The notes beneath the pieces are model-generated. The model was not told where the DNA came from. It saw only the letters and a program-made list of their open reading frames with translations, and searched no databases. This document shows, in pieces, positions 46,473 through 58,335 of a stretch of DNA of 64,000 nucleotides. Both the position numbers and the translations under genes were made by a program. The DNA lies in assembly GCA_019279435.1 (NCBI GenBank), contig JAAALK010000079.1, positions 86,918,162 through 86,982,161 of the forward strand. Direction: 5' to 3'. The stretch is from Zizania palustris. Its lineage: Eukaryota > Streptophyta > Magnoliopsida > Poales > Poaceae. The number at the start of each line of letters is the position of its first letter. The first letter of the stretch is position 1.

Positions 46473-48010
46473 ATCATTGATTCTGGGTGTTCGCGTCACA
46501 TGACCGGAAAGTCTTCATGGTTCTCCACCTTCACCTCAGCCAAGCATCGAGAAAGCATCACATTTGGAAACAATCGCAAAAGCATAGTGAAAGGCCAGAT
46601 CAAAATTAACGAAAATTTCACTCTCACTAATGTTGCTTTGGTTGAGGATTTAGGGTATAATTTACTTTCTGTTTCACAATTACTTGATGAGGGTTTTGAG
46701 GTTCATTTTGGTCGTGATGCCTCTTATGTGCTTGATTCTTATGGTGCTTTCATTTGCAAAATCTTGAGAGTAGGGAGAGTTTTTGGAGCTGATTTCTATG
46801 AGTCTTTTGGATCTTCTCATTGCCTTTTAGCGGAACCGTCTTCTGAGCTTTGGATTTGGCATAGGAGAATAGTGCACATGAGCTTTGATCTTCTTGCGAG
46901 ATTGAGTGCCCTACGACTCATCCGAGGATTGCCCAAGCTAAAATTTGAGAAGAACCTCATTTGTGCTCCATGTCGTCTTGAAAAAATGGTTGCCGCCTTG
47001 CATTCCCCCATAAACATGGTAATGACTGAGTGAACCGGTGAACTTCTTCACATGGATACTGTTGGTCCATCCCGGGTTAGCTCGTTAGGCGGTAAATGGT
47101 ATGTACTTGTTGTTGTTGACGACTACTCTCGTTACTCTTGGGGTATCTTTCTTGTGAGCAAGGATGAAGTGTTCATACACTTTCAGATCTTAGCACTAAG
47201 GCTATTCAATGAACTCCTTGGTGCAATGAAATCTATTCTAAGCGACAACGGCACCGAGTTCAAAAATAGTTGTTTTGCGGAATTTTGCCTTGAATATGGA
47301 ATTGAACATCAGCTTTCTGCACCTAGAGTCCCTCAACAAAATGGTGTGGTTGAGAGGAAAATCACACACTTGTGGAGATGGTTAGGACGATGCTCAATGA
47401 GCATAGGACTCCTAGAAAATTTTGGGCTGAAGCCATGAGTACAACATGCTACATCTCAAACAGGATCTTTTTGTGCTCTTTGTTGAATGTGACTTCTTAT
47501 GAACTTCGCTTTGGGAGGAAGCCCAAGGTCACTCACTTCAGAGTGTTTGGATGTCTTTGCTTCATCCTAAAGTGAGGTAATTTGGATAAATTTGAATCGC
47601 GTGCATCCGATGGGATCTTCTTGGGCTATTCTTTGCATGGTCACTCTTATCGTGTTTTCAATCTTGAAACTAACACTATGGTTGAATCTTGTGATGTATC
47701 TTTTGATGAAACTTCTCCATGTGTTAGTACTAACTTTGAATTTGCAAGTGAGCACGATATGAGTGAAACACTTTTTGAGGAAGAAGAACCATCAGATGAT
47801 GAAGATCTTGATGTTGTACCACTACTTCCCTCTACGACAACTCCAGAAGCTTCGACTACTTCGACAAGAGGACCTGAAGATTATACTTCTGAGTGTTTGG
47901 AGCAAACTTCGGCAAGAGTTGAGGGGGAGATTATGTCGCAGAGAGAAGCACCGCTTCATATTCAAAGAATGCATCCTCTGGATCAGATCATCGGTGAGCT
48001 AAATAAATAA
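46473..48010 (+). pseudogene. pol: Copia-A protease, integrase and linker
   Basis: IIDSGCSRHMTGKSSW is the protease active site. GAG-pre-integrase follows (IWHRRIVHMSFDLL, CAPCRLEKM), then a TGA at 47031-47033. The integrase core in the same frame has LHMDTVGP, LSDNGTEFKNS and QQNGVVERK. A shift near 47360 moves to the frame of 47372-48010, which has a TGA at 47573-47575, the FGRKPKVTHFRVFGC and FLGYSLHGHSYRVFN segments, and an acidic linker ending IIGELNK. The catalytic acids are readable, but the gene is broken by stops and the shift. Confidence 0.86.
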
Positions 48011-49482
48011 GTAACCCGATCTCATGCTCATTTCATCGATTCTGCTTTTATTGCAAATTTTGAACCATTGGATGTTAGTCATGCTTTGTCTGATGCGAGT
48101 TGGATCAATGCCATGCATGAGGAACTTGAAAATTTTGATAGAAATCAGGTTTGGATTCTCGTTGATCCACCCCCTAACATTCACATCATTGGTACGAAAT
48201 GGATTTTCAAAAACAAACAGGGGAGGATGGGGCTATAGTGAGAAACAAAGCTAGGCTTGTGGCTCAAGGGTATTCTCAAGTCGAGGAGGTTGATTTTGGA
48301 GAAACTTTTGCACCGGTAGCTCGACTTGAGGCCATTAGGATCTTGCTTGCTTTTATATCTTCGCGCCGCTTTAAACTCTTTCAAATGGATGTAAAAGTGC
48401 TTTCCTAAATGGTTTCATAGGAGAGGACGTGTATGTCAAGAAGCCTCCTGGCTTTGAGAAAAATGGGTTCTGTTGACAAAACCTTGTTCACTCTCATGTA
48501 TGGCAAATATTTCTTACTCGTCCAGATATATGTTGATGATATAATATTTGGTGGTTCATCTCATACTCATGTTGCCGAGTTTGCTAAATACATGAGCAGG
48601 GAATTCAAGATGTCGATGATGGGTGAGCTGACTTTCTTTATGGGTTTGCAAATCAAGCAAAGCAAACAAGGAACATTTTTCCATCAAACAAAATACACTA
48701 AAGACCCGCTTAAATGTTTTGACATGTCTGATGCTAAACCTCTTGCTACCCCTATAGGTACTTCATTTGCACTTGATCCAGATGAAGACGGAGAAGAAGT
48801 GGACCAGAAGGAGTATCGCAGCATGATTGGCTCCCTGCTTTACTTGACCGCTATGAGGCCGGACATACACTTTTCCATGTGTCTGTGCGCTCGTTATCAG
48901 GCTTCTTCCAGGGCTTCACATCGTCAAGCTGTCAAGCGCATTCTAAGGTACCTCAAGCACACTCTTGAATTTGGTATTTGATATTCTGCATCATCTTCAT
49001 TATGCTTGAGAGGTTTTTCTGACGCTAACTTTGCTGGATGCCGTATTGATCGCAAGAGTACTTCTGGGACGTGTCATTTTCTGGATTCATCTCTTGTGTG
49101 TTGGTCTTCATGCAAATAGTCTAGCGTTGCACAGTCTATAGCCGAGGTTGAATATGTAGCTGCCGCTAGCTGTTGCGCACAGATTTTGTGGATGGTTTCT
49201 ACTTTGCGGGACTTTGGGTTGGAGTTTTCACGTGTTCCATTATTTTGCGATAACACAAGTGTAATTAGATTAGCAAACAACCCAGTACAGCATTCTAGAA
49301 CCAAACACATTGACGTGTGTTATCACTTTTTAAGAGATCACAATGAAAAAGGAGATATTGAATTGCGTTTTGTCGATACTCAGAATCAGCTTGCAGATAT
49401 TTTCACCAAGCCTCTCGATCTTTCTCGCTTTGCATTTTTGAGGGGAGATCTTGGCATTTGTCATCCTTATGGCATCATGTGA
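48011..49482 (+). pseudogene. pol: Copia-A reverse transcriptase and RNase H, with internal deletion
   Basis: RT begins SWINAMHEELENF, shifts frame near 48225, continues with ARLVAQGYSQ and LFQMDVK, and loses about 115 bp near 48460: the stretch that normally carries LYGLKQAPRAWYDR is absent, and FEK runs directly into MGSVDKTLF. The catalytic box IYVDDIIFGGS remains (near 48528). RNase H (GFSDANFAGCRIDRKST, EVEYVAAASC, QLADIFTKPLD) has stops near 48979 and 49117. It ends HPYGIM with a TGA at 49480-49482. Non-functional RT because of the deletion. Confidence 0.87.
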
Positions 49483-50586
49483 GGTGGAGTTGTGTACTTT
49501 TGCATATGCTTCTGAAATATGATTAATTGCTTTCACATGTACATGCTTGTGTGTGCATTTACAATTATGTCTTGTATTCACTCTTTGATTATGCTTAGAA
49601 TGAACTCATCTATCTATATGTCTTGATCATGGTTTTTCTTTGTGAAAATTTGAAAATGGTCACTACTAAGTCTGGAAACTGGCATGAATAGGCTAGGGTG
49701 CTTTTGCTATTCATTTCTTACTTGATAGCTTTGTCCTTTTCACTTGGATGCTTATACGCAACTTGATCTTGTTATGCTCAAAAATAAAAAAAATGAAAAA
49801 AATGAAAAATGACAATGATGAAAATGAAAAAAATACTAAAGTGGTAATAAAATTGAAAAGATCCAGGTGGATTTGTGTAGTCGCACTACTTTGTTATAGA
49901 CTGCTTACCATTGCACTTTGGTTTGAACTTGGACATTGAAGTGTATACCATGATCAATGCCTTAAGCTTCCGATGGTTTATCCTAAGCTTGGCTTGATCG
50001 GTTAGTGTAAGGTTGACTTGCAAATAACCCCTAGCATTATAAAAAAAGAATAAACAGTTTAATTTTCTCACATTTCAAGTTTGCTACAGCTCCTTGTAGT
50101 GGGATGTGCTTTTCGAGTTTGTTTGTGACTAGCTTTTGTATCTCTTACCTTGCCATGTCTAGTATTCTAGTCTGGGTAGTGATGCTTTTATTTGCTTCTA
50201 CTTCAAAATGCTTGCTCATACGAATATTTAGATTGTGTACATTCAAGCTTGTCATACAGTTTAGCTAGGACAGTTTGTGAGGCACAAGAAGTGTTTGTAC
50301 TGTAATTGGACTTCATCATATTCTGGAAGCATTGCATGGTCATTGTACTCTCTCAACTCATGGGGCTATCTTGATGTCTGTATTGCCAAAGGGGAGAGTT
50401 CATGAATTTTTGGTGTGGTGAATTTGTTGATCTTTTGAGAATTTGTTGATCTTTTGAGGTAGGTTTGCTCTAACATCCATTCTTGTCAAGTGACATGTTT
50501 CTTAGCTTTGCTCTCTTTCATGGTCACTTGTGTGTTGAATTGTTGCTTTACACTTCTTTTAATATTGAGTTGTCAATGCACTCATC
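49483..50586 (+). other. Copia-A 3' untranslated region, no gene seen
   Basis: 1.1 kb, A/T-rich with a poly-A-like patch near 49782-49835. A G-rich AAAGGGGAGAG near 50389 resembles an extra polypurine tract. No envelope-like frame. Confidence 0.75.
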
Positions 50587-50597
50587 AAGGGGGAGAT
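50587..50597 (+). other. Copia-A polypurine tract
   Basis: AAGGGGGAGAT directly before the 3' LTR. Confidence 0.88.
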
Positions 50598-52759
50598 TGA
50601 GGAACATAGTGAGGTTTGTCACTATGATTCATGGTTATGATGAGTGATTGATAGGGTGATGTCATGAGTTTGTGTCTGGGTGTTTTGGATATGCCTGTGT
50701 GTCTATGTTTGTCTCATGTGTGCAGGCTTGAGTTACTCATCAACTGTCGATGGCAAAGGATCAGGGTTAGATGGGGAGTCTAATGCCAGATGGTCGAGGG
50801 TGTCAGTCAAAGTCAAGAGTGGACTCAGATGTACTCATGGAGGTCGAACAGGACGTGAGTTGAAGATTGATCAAGATGAAGTGTCGATCGAGTTGGCGAA
50901 AGGGAAGCCAGTTCAAGTGACAAGGTGGCTCGAGGGATCGAGAGCGGGAGAGACTTGCTGGTGGTCGAGTTCGCGGACTGACGATAGTAGTCGACGATCA
51001 GGGGAGGCTTTGTTGGTTTTTGCTAAAAACCGTTGAAACATTAAATGTTTTTTATACAATAAATAGGAGGCACTATTCCGCGTAAGAAGGTATGTGCTTC
51101 AGCGATGGATTCAGTAGAAAACAATTGTGATAAAAGCTAGTAGGAGTCTTCAATCTACATTCAGGTACCTCAACTTGTTGATTGATTCTGTTAAGAAGTT
51201 TTTATAGGTAGAAACTTTTCTCAGCATGTATTTTGTTTAGTGATTCTGATCATCTTGAATTACTTGTGTGCTTGTCTGAATCAGTATTTCTGATTTTGCT
51301 ATAGCTGTGTAGTTGTGAATTCAATGATCTGGATATCTCTTGATTTAGTTTAGAGTTGGTATGCTGTTTTTGTGTTTTACAGATTGGAGACAGAAGTGAA
51401 CATGTGTATCTATTTTCAACAGTATATGAATTCTGTTTTCAATCGATGTTTCATTGTTTGCTCTTCTAAACATGTTCCTAAGCTGTTGAAACAATTGTGT
51501 CAAGATTTAGTGGGTGTTTTTGGCTTTCTGAAACTTAGTGCTCAATAGGTTGTTGTATGTATTGATTTGACAATAGTTAGGCTGAGCAGGAAATTACAGA
51601 AACTTGTCTGTTTTAGTTTCAATCAGAAACTTCATTGTATTGCAGAAGTTGGGCTATTCATTGTTGTTGATCTGAAACAAGCATTGTTTTGAGTATTTAC
51701 ATAAACTTGAGTTTAAATCACATCTATTCATCTGTTCTCTGTATCCACAGTGGAATTTACCTTGGAAATTCTGTCTAGAATATGTTGATCTGTTTTTACA
51801 CAATGATTCAGGATTGGTTATATCTGAACTGTCCATATCTTAATATCTGAAACTGATCAAGCACTGTTCTGTTTTACTGAGTGCTGTTTTTGATCAATTT
51901 TGGTTCAGAAGTGTTACCTGTTTGCTATAGACTATCCAGATTGAGTTATAACTTGATTTCAGGGTTTGTCCATTCTCTGAGTTCAGTAGCACACTGGTTT
52001 TCAATTAGAGTGAACTGAAGTGACTTGATTGGGTAGATTGAATGAAGATCTCAATATTGATTCTTGAAACTTTGTTTTGTTCTGGAATATAGTTAGTGCT
52101 TAGGTTGATCCAAGTATTGATTCTGAATACAAATTGTGTGTGAGTTTCATCAGGTTCAGGAGTTAAGTCTGCATTACTGAATTGAGTATTCAGAACTGTA
52201 GTTTTTTCTAAAAACTGAATCTGTGATTTGTTCTAAATCCAGTGTCACTATTCATTTTCAAGAAGGTTTCTGAATTTGTGTGATTTCAACTGAAATACTT
52301 TTGGTTCTTCAACTGAAACCTAATCTGAAATCATTTGTGAGTTTAATTTCTGTTTTTCAAATTGGAGATAGTGTAGTTAATTGCCTTTTCAGAAATGTCA
52401 TAGGGATCTGATGTTAAATCAAAGTCAAACTGCAAAAATCTAGATTTTGTCTGTTTGAGTTATCTCTGAACATTGTCAGAGTTTCAATTGTCGACCACTC
52501 TCTGTCGGAGTTTCAATTATCGACTTCAAACTGTTTTTCGGCAAACCATATTTCGACAAGATCATTTCGACAGTTGATCCTCCGATTTGTAAGAAAATTT
52601 TATTTGAACAGTTTGATCTGATTTCTTAACAAGTGTTCATCAAGTTTGAGTTTACAATCTTTTAGAGGTGCGGTGGGTGATCTGAACAGGCCATCAGATT
52701 CATGAGAATTTGTCGAGGCGCCTATTCACACCCACTCTAGTCACCATTCTGATCCCACA
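50598..52759 (+). repeat. Copia-A 3' LTR
   Basis: TGAGGAACATAG...CTGATCCCACA. Compared with the 5' LTR it lacks about 245 bp at 51069 (ATAGGAG joined to GCACTATTCCGCG). It is followed by the TGGTC duplication and the rest of the Gypsy-2 LTR. Confidence 0.9.
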
Positions 52760-52764
52760 TGGTC

Positions 52765-53592
52765 AAACCGACAACAGCGTGACGGTCTGGCACGGGTAGT
52801 CGTAGCAATGTTCTAGCCAAAGGGTGTTCTGGCAGCCTCCGAAACTAGTCTCCTGGCTCCGGACACCTCCGGCAAAGTGGCTCCAAGCATGAAAACCTTC
52901 AACAGAACAAAGAACAAGTGCCAATTTGGCCTAGGGACCGAATCTGTTAAGTGTTGTAGTAGTGAAACGAAGGTAGCAATATGTTACGTAGATTAATGGA
53001 TACTTCATAGGTGAAGTAACAAGACGATAGCAATCTGTTATGTAGATTAACGGGTACTTCACGAGCGAAGTAGCAAGGCTTACTACGGTTTTGGTGTGGC
53101 CAGCAGAGGGCTTCCAGGCAAACCCACAAAGGTTGTAGAAAAGTAAAATAAAAGTAAGGTACGGTTCACAGCTAGGGCTTTGTGATTGATTAGTGTTTGG
53201 GGGTTTAATGAACCAGACTCACCCCTATATTTATAGGAGCTAGTATTCTTATCTCTAAGACTAATCTAGTAAGATTAGGCCTAATCAAAGGTAGTGATAA
53301 AATTAGCCAGAATCATACTCAAACTCTATCTCTGGAAATCAGCCCGAAATGGGCCTTCGGTAGAGCCTACCAAAGCCTGCTCCTCGGGCCAAAGCTTCGG
53401 TAAGGCAGGCCTCTGAAGGCCTTCGGGCTGAAGGTAGCAGGCCATGGGAAAGCTTCTGAAGCCCAAAGCTCAATGGGCCTTCGGCCTTGTAGGGATTCGG
53501 CCTAATCCAGGACATGTGTATTTTTGGTCAAAATTACCAAAATTGATATTTTGACAATCTTGACCATTTAATGCCATTTTTTGCTATCAACA
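52765..53592 (-). repeat. Gypsy-2 3' LTR, second part
   Basis: Continues 5854-6378 and aligns with the right LTR from about 61830 to 62654, ending TGCTATCAACA. It contains the 54 bp-spaced repeat of GTAGATTAACGG. The minus-strand TATA-like box is the complement of ctatatttatagg (about 53224-53236). Confidence 0.9.
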
Positions 53593-53609
53593 CATACCCC
53601 CTGCCTTTT
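53593..53609 (-). other. Gypsy-2 polypurine tract
   Basis: The minus strand reads AAAAGGCAGGGGGTATG immediately before the 3' LTR start TGTTGATAGC. Confidence 0.8.
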
Positions 53610-53678
53610 AGTGAACTAAGTGAACTAAAAGCATAACGGGCTATGGACGATACCTCCCATATTGGCCTTTTGATACTA

Positions 53679-55300
53679 TCAAGCGCTTTGCCACACACTT
53701 GGGAAGTACTTTTTCAAGTACCTGCCATTCAAAGCTCTTCGAAACCGCTCTTCTTGTAGAGATTCTAACACATATGCATTACTTAGAGTTGTTTTGGATA
53801 TTTTGAAAGGACCTTCCCAACTAGGCGACCATTTACCAAATTTGGGGCTCTTAGTGCCTAAGGGCAAAATCATATTCCAAACCAAGTCACCAACTTGAAA
53901 CAATTTTGGTTTAACTTTCTTATTGTAGGCTCTAGCTACTCTCCTCTTGTATTTCTCTATAGCTTCTAAAGCCCTTAACCTTTTATCAGTCACTTCTTCT
54001 AAATTGTCTTTCAAAAGAGTCTCATATTCATCGATCGATAAGCCATCTTGCTTCAGAACTCTTAAAGAGCTAAGATCTACTTCTATAGGTAGAACGACCT
54101 CTTGCCCATATACCAACTCATATGGACTAACTTTGGTAGCACCGTGCTTTGCAACTCTACAATCTCATATCTCCTCGGAGAGCACTTCATGCCACCTCTT
54201 AGGGAACTCTTCAATTTTCCTCTTAATGGGCTTAATCACAGTTTTATTACTAGACTTGGCCTGACCATTGGCCTGAGTATAATATGATGAAGAGTTTATT
54301 AACTTAATACCATAAAATTCGGTAAAGTCCCTCACTTCTTTAGCAACAAATGAAGTACCCTGGTCTGTAGTGAGAGTTTGTGGAATACCGAATCTATGTA
54401 TAATGTGCTTCAAGATAAAATCAGTTATCTCATTGTGAGTCATATTCTTGAGAGGCACGACTTCGGTCCATTTGGTGAAGTAATCTGTCGCCATCAACAC
54501 GAACTGATGCCCTTTTGAAGAAGGGGGATGAATTTGGCCAATGAAGTCTAAACCCCAACCTCAGAACGACCATGGTTTGATAATAGGATTAAGTGATGAG
54601 GCAGGAGCTAGTTGAATATTACCAAACTTCTAGCATGCTTCACACTCTCTATAATATCTAAAACAATCCTCAGTCATAGTCGGCCAGTAGACACCTGCTC
54701 TTTTGAGCATCCAACTCATTTTCTGGGCCGACTAATTAGTGCCACAAAGCCCTTCATGGACTACTCCCGTAGCTACTTTGGACTGATCAGCATCTAAACA
54801 CTTTAAGAGTACTCCATCAATAGTTCGGTGATATAATACATCATCTAGTAACACAAATTTAAATGCTTGTCGCCGAACTTTTCGATCAACCCTTTGATTG
54901 GGATTTCTTAAATACTGGACAATTGGAGTTCTCCAATCTTCTTCACGGAAATCTGGAGGGTTTGCTAACTCCTTTCCTAGAGTGATGTCTATATTGATAA
55001 CTTCGGAGTACCCCTCGGTACTTTCCTGCTTCTACCAAAGACTGGCTGGATTGGTCGTGTGGAGCCCATCAGAGCATAGCCTTCCATCGGAGGGGTCCAG
55101 TGTGTGAGGGCCTCCATCATCCAGAATGCTTCTGCACGAGGACCCCGGCACGTAGGACCCTTCGGCAGATGAAGGGCTTCGGCGTGAGGGTTCTAGCATG
55201 TAACACCCTCCGGTGGCCGAAGGGGTCCGACCTGGAGGGTCTGGCGGACTTCGCCTCTGCCAGAAGTTCCTATCTTCAGCAGCGAGTTCAAGCATTGGCT
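53679..55300 (-). pseudogene. pol: Gypsy-2 integrase with Pro/Ser-rich linker
   Basis: One frame throughout. From about 55300 to 55040 it encodes a Pro/Ser/Gly-rich linker (PSRRSPSSAEGS and similar). The zinc-binding segment follows (VVHEGLCGTN near 54750, YYRECEAC near 54640), then the core with MATDYFTKW, TTDQGTSF and the C-terminal half (GDLVWNMILPLG, KWSPSWEGPFKI). In-frame stops lie near 55030, 54726, 54631 and 54560 and at 54165-54167. The third catalytic position reads GQAKSSNK, where the family has GQAESSNK: Glu is replaced by Lys (codon AAG). The enzyme is doubly dead. Confidence 0.86.
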
Positions 55301-57394
55301 TTTCTGTATAGAAAAATTTCCTCTCTTGACTTGATAGCCAGATGCTTGCTGAGCCAAATCATTTGCAATTGAATTGGCTTCTCTTGACACGTGAGAAATT
55401 TTGAAGTCATCAAAAGTAGCAACTATGTCTAAACATTTATCCAAGTAACTATTTAGCAAGCCATTAAGACATTGAGCACTTTTAGCTACTTGTTGTACTA
55501 CTAACAGGGAATCACCATGCGCATGAACATGTTTAGCACCTATGGATTCTAGCAATTCAAGTCCTAGCAATAAAGCCTCATATTCAGCTTGGTTATTAGT
55601 AGAGGGAAATTCTAAACGGGACGAGGTTTCAAAGTGCATTCCACTAGGTGATATGGGAACTACCCCAATACCTTGGCCATTCTTGCAAGCTGAACCATCA
55701 AAATAAAGTTTCCATGGCACTACCTCAATTAGAGCAATATCGTCACCCCAATTGATGTCCACGTGGTGATCAACTATAAAATTAGCGACAATTTGGCCTT
55801 TCATAGCCCTCAGAGGTTCATAAGCCAAATCGTACTCAATCAAAGCGTAAGCCCACTTTTTGATTCTACCACTTAGAATCAGCTTTTGCAACATGTATTT
55901 TATAACATCGATTTGGCAAGTGACAATACATGTAGTAGGGAGAAGATAATGACATAATTTGGTACATGCGTAATAAAGTGATAAACATAAACGCTCCACA
56001 AACACGTACCTAGTCTCAGCGTTCAGCAGGCGGCGACTCAAGAATGTGATGATGTACTCCTTTCCCTCCACCTCCTGGGTTAGCATGGCTCCTATCACGC
56101 TATCTTTTGCAGTGATGTATAGCCGAAAGGGGATTCCGGCCTTTGGTGCTCTCACCACGGGTGGTGATGACAAGCACTCTTTAATCTTTTCGAAGGCATC
56201 TTGGTAACTTGCCCCCCAAGTGAACTCGGCTTCATTCTTTAGCCGGAGTATAGGGACAAAGGCATCAATCTTGCCAGACAAGTTAGATATAAAGCGACGC
56301 AAATAATTCATCTTGCCTAGCAACTTTTGCACATCTCTCTTGCATGTCGGCGCTGCAAAGTTTCTAATCTTTTCAAGCCTCTTAGGATCAATTTCAATGC
56401 CTCTTTTATGAATCATGAATCCTAAGAACTTGACTGCCGACACGCCAAAAGCACATTTGAGCGGGTTCATTTTCAAGCCATACTGTCGCATCCTATCAAA
56501 AGCAACTTTGAAATCTGCTAAGTGATTATTCATAGCGTCCGATTTGACCACAACATCATCTATGTACACTTCTAACATAACTCCTAACAAGTCGTGAAAG
56601 ATAAAGTTCATAGCATGTTGATATGTAGCGCCAGCATTCTTTAAATCAAAAGTCATAACGACCCACTCAAACAAGCCGACAAAACCAGGGCATCGAAAGG
56701 CTGTCTTGTAGACGTCCTCTTCGGCCATAAAAATCTGATTATAACCAGTGTTGCCATCAAGAAAACTTAATACCTTGTGTCCTGAAGCATCATTGATTAG
56801 CATGTCAGCTATTGGCATGGGATACTCATCCTTTGGAGTGGCCTTGTTTAGATCCCTGAAATCAATACAAACTCGTATTTTGTCGCTCCCCTTCTTTTCT
56901 ACAGGCACAATGTTAGCGACCCATTCAGCATACCTGCATGGCCTAATAAACTCAGCCTTGAGTAATCGTTCTATCTCCTCTTTAACCTGGTCATAGACGG
57001 CCAAATTAAAGTGACGAGGAGGATGTTTATAAGGCCTAAACCCGGGTTTAATAGGTAGCCGATGCTCCATGAGCTCACGGTTTAATCTAGGCATCTCGCT
57101 ATACTCTCATGCGAAACAATCGACGTACGACCGAAGCAACTTTATTACTTCGTCCTTCTCATCAGCTTGTAAATGTTGGTTTACAAAAGTCGGCCTTGAA
57201 ATGCTACCATTGCCTATGTAGACTTCTTCTAAGGGGTCGGCCGATGCAAAACCTTGTCCTAACTTTTCTACTTTGCTAAAGTCCTCGATGGCCTCGACCA
57301 TACCGTCTTTAGCAGACCGATATTGCTCTACACGAGACTTCAACCAATCTAGATTACCTTTGCTAGACATGACTACTAATTTAGAAATATCCAT
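55193..57394 (-). pseudogene. pol: Gypsy-2 reverse transcriptase with dual RNase H
   Basis: A 633-codon open frame (57094-55193), preceded in the same frame by 95 codons and a stop at 57107-57109 where Trp is expected. Counting from the Met at 57094: RT about residues 35-220, with FLDGNTGYNQ (Asp 113) and catalytic YIDD at 177-180; the first RNase H about 320-400 (LYITAKDSVIGAMLTQ); the second RNase H about 462-585 with YFDGSACKNGQG, NNQAEYEALLLG, HGDSLLVV and SIANDLAQQ giving the D-E-D-D acids. Two successive RNase H domains are a mark of the Tat/Ogre group. The frame departs from integrase near 55300, so the last about 35 codons are spurious. One nonsense codon and one shift inactivate it. 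Confidence 0.9.
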
Positions 57395-57534
57395 GCTACA
57401 CTAGCCGGCTTTATAGACACTAGTATGAAACTTCCTCCAAACACGCTAACGAAGTCGTAATCCGAAAGATCCCTACCTGATAGACATTCTACCTTGTTGT
57501 GGATGGCATCAATGGACACATCGGCCAATGCTAC

Positions 57535-58335
57535 CTAGGTCGAAGTGTCTGCTGGTATGACCTCCATGTCATCGTCGTCCCACTGTATCAGGAATTGGTG
57601 CAAAGTAGAAGAGAAGCAGTCGTTTGCGTGAATCCAGTCATGCCCGAGCAGTACGCTATAGTTACCTTGCACGTCAACGACGAAGAATGTTGTTGGCAAC
57701 ATCTTGCTGCCTACTGTCAAATCCATGGAGATTACGCCATTGGCCTCGGAACTCTCACCGTTGAAGCCTTTGAGCATTAGGTTAGTTTTTTTCATGTCCT
57801 CGTCCCTGCCAAGTTTCTTCAATATCGAGTAAGGCATTAGGTTAATAGTGGTGACACCGTCAATAAGCATCCTAGAGATTGGCTTCCCATCAATGTGACC
57901 CCTAACGTAGAGAGGCTTTATATGGCAAGCCGTATCCTCGGGTTTCTCAAAAATAGCATTGTGTGGGCTGAGGTTCAACTGAGCAACCTCGGCCTTGTCT
58001 GGTGGTAGGGCGAACTCAGCAGGCAGCATGATGACGTTAATGTCCATCGCCTGAGGTGTGGGCCCCTCAAAGACGAGCATATAATCGTCGTCGAGTGTGT
58101 CGTCGTCATTGTCACTCAGACTAGGAGCTAGGTTGGTTATTTCAACCGGTTTGAGCCTCCATACCTGTCTTGCAGTTGGCCGAGAGCGGATTTCCTCAAA
58201 GATAGCATCTTGTTCCTCCTCGACCTTTCTCTCGCGCATCTCCTGTGCCTGTAGGCACTTTAAATGTCTTTTATGTGATTTGGACATACCCGGAGGTACC
58301 CAAGATGGTTGTGGCTTGGTACCAAGCGCCACCAT
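57535..58335 (-). pseudogene. pol: Gypsy-2 aspartyl protease region
   Basis: 266 open codons. Residues 100-240 resemble the retropepsin-like domain of plant gypsy elements: HIDGKPISRMLIDGVTTINLM (active-site region about 148-166) and LLGHDWIHA at 229-237. The usual active site is D-G-G/A-A/S; here it is D-G-V-T, so activity is doubtful. The N-terminal part is charged and helix-rich, typical of the gag-protease junction. It lies in a different frame from gag and from RT. Confidence 0.82.

Larger units (their letters stand above)
6379..52759 (+). mobile_element. Copia-A: Sirevirus-type Ty1/copia element inserted in the Gypsy-2 LTR
   Basis: Plus-strand element flanked by a perfect 5 bp duplication TGGTC (6374-6378 and 52760-52764). 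The Gypsy-2 LTR reads through once the insertion is removed. Its 5' LTR (6379-7097 plus 42293-43983) is split by Copia-B. The internal region is 43984-50597 and the 3' LTR 50598-52759. It has an initiator-Met-tRNA primer site, gag with two zinc knuckles, protease, integrase, RT-RNase H and a long 3' untranslated region. The first bases are TAAGG instead of the TGAGG of the 3' LTR, a G-to-A change. All coding parts carry stops or shifts. Confidence 0.9.

Noticed and set aside
55100..55372. 90-codon plus-strand frame
   Set aside because: Shadow of the Gypsy-2 RNase H-integrase linker; no domain.
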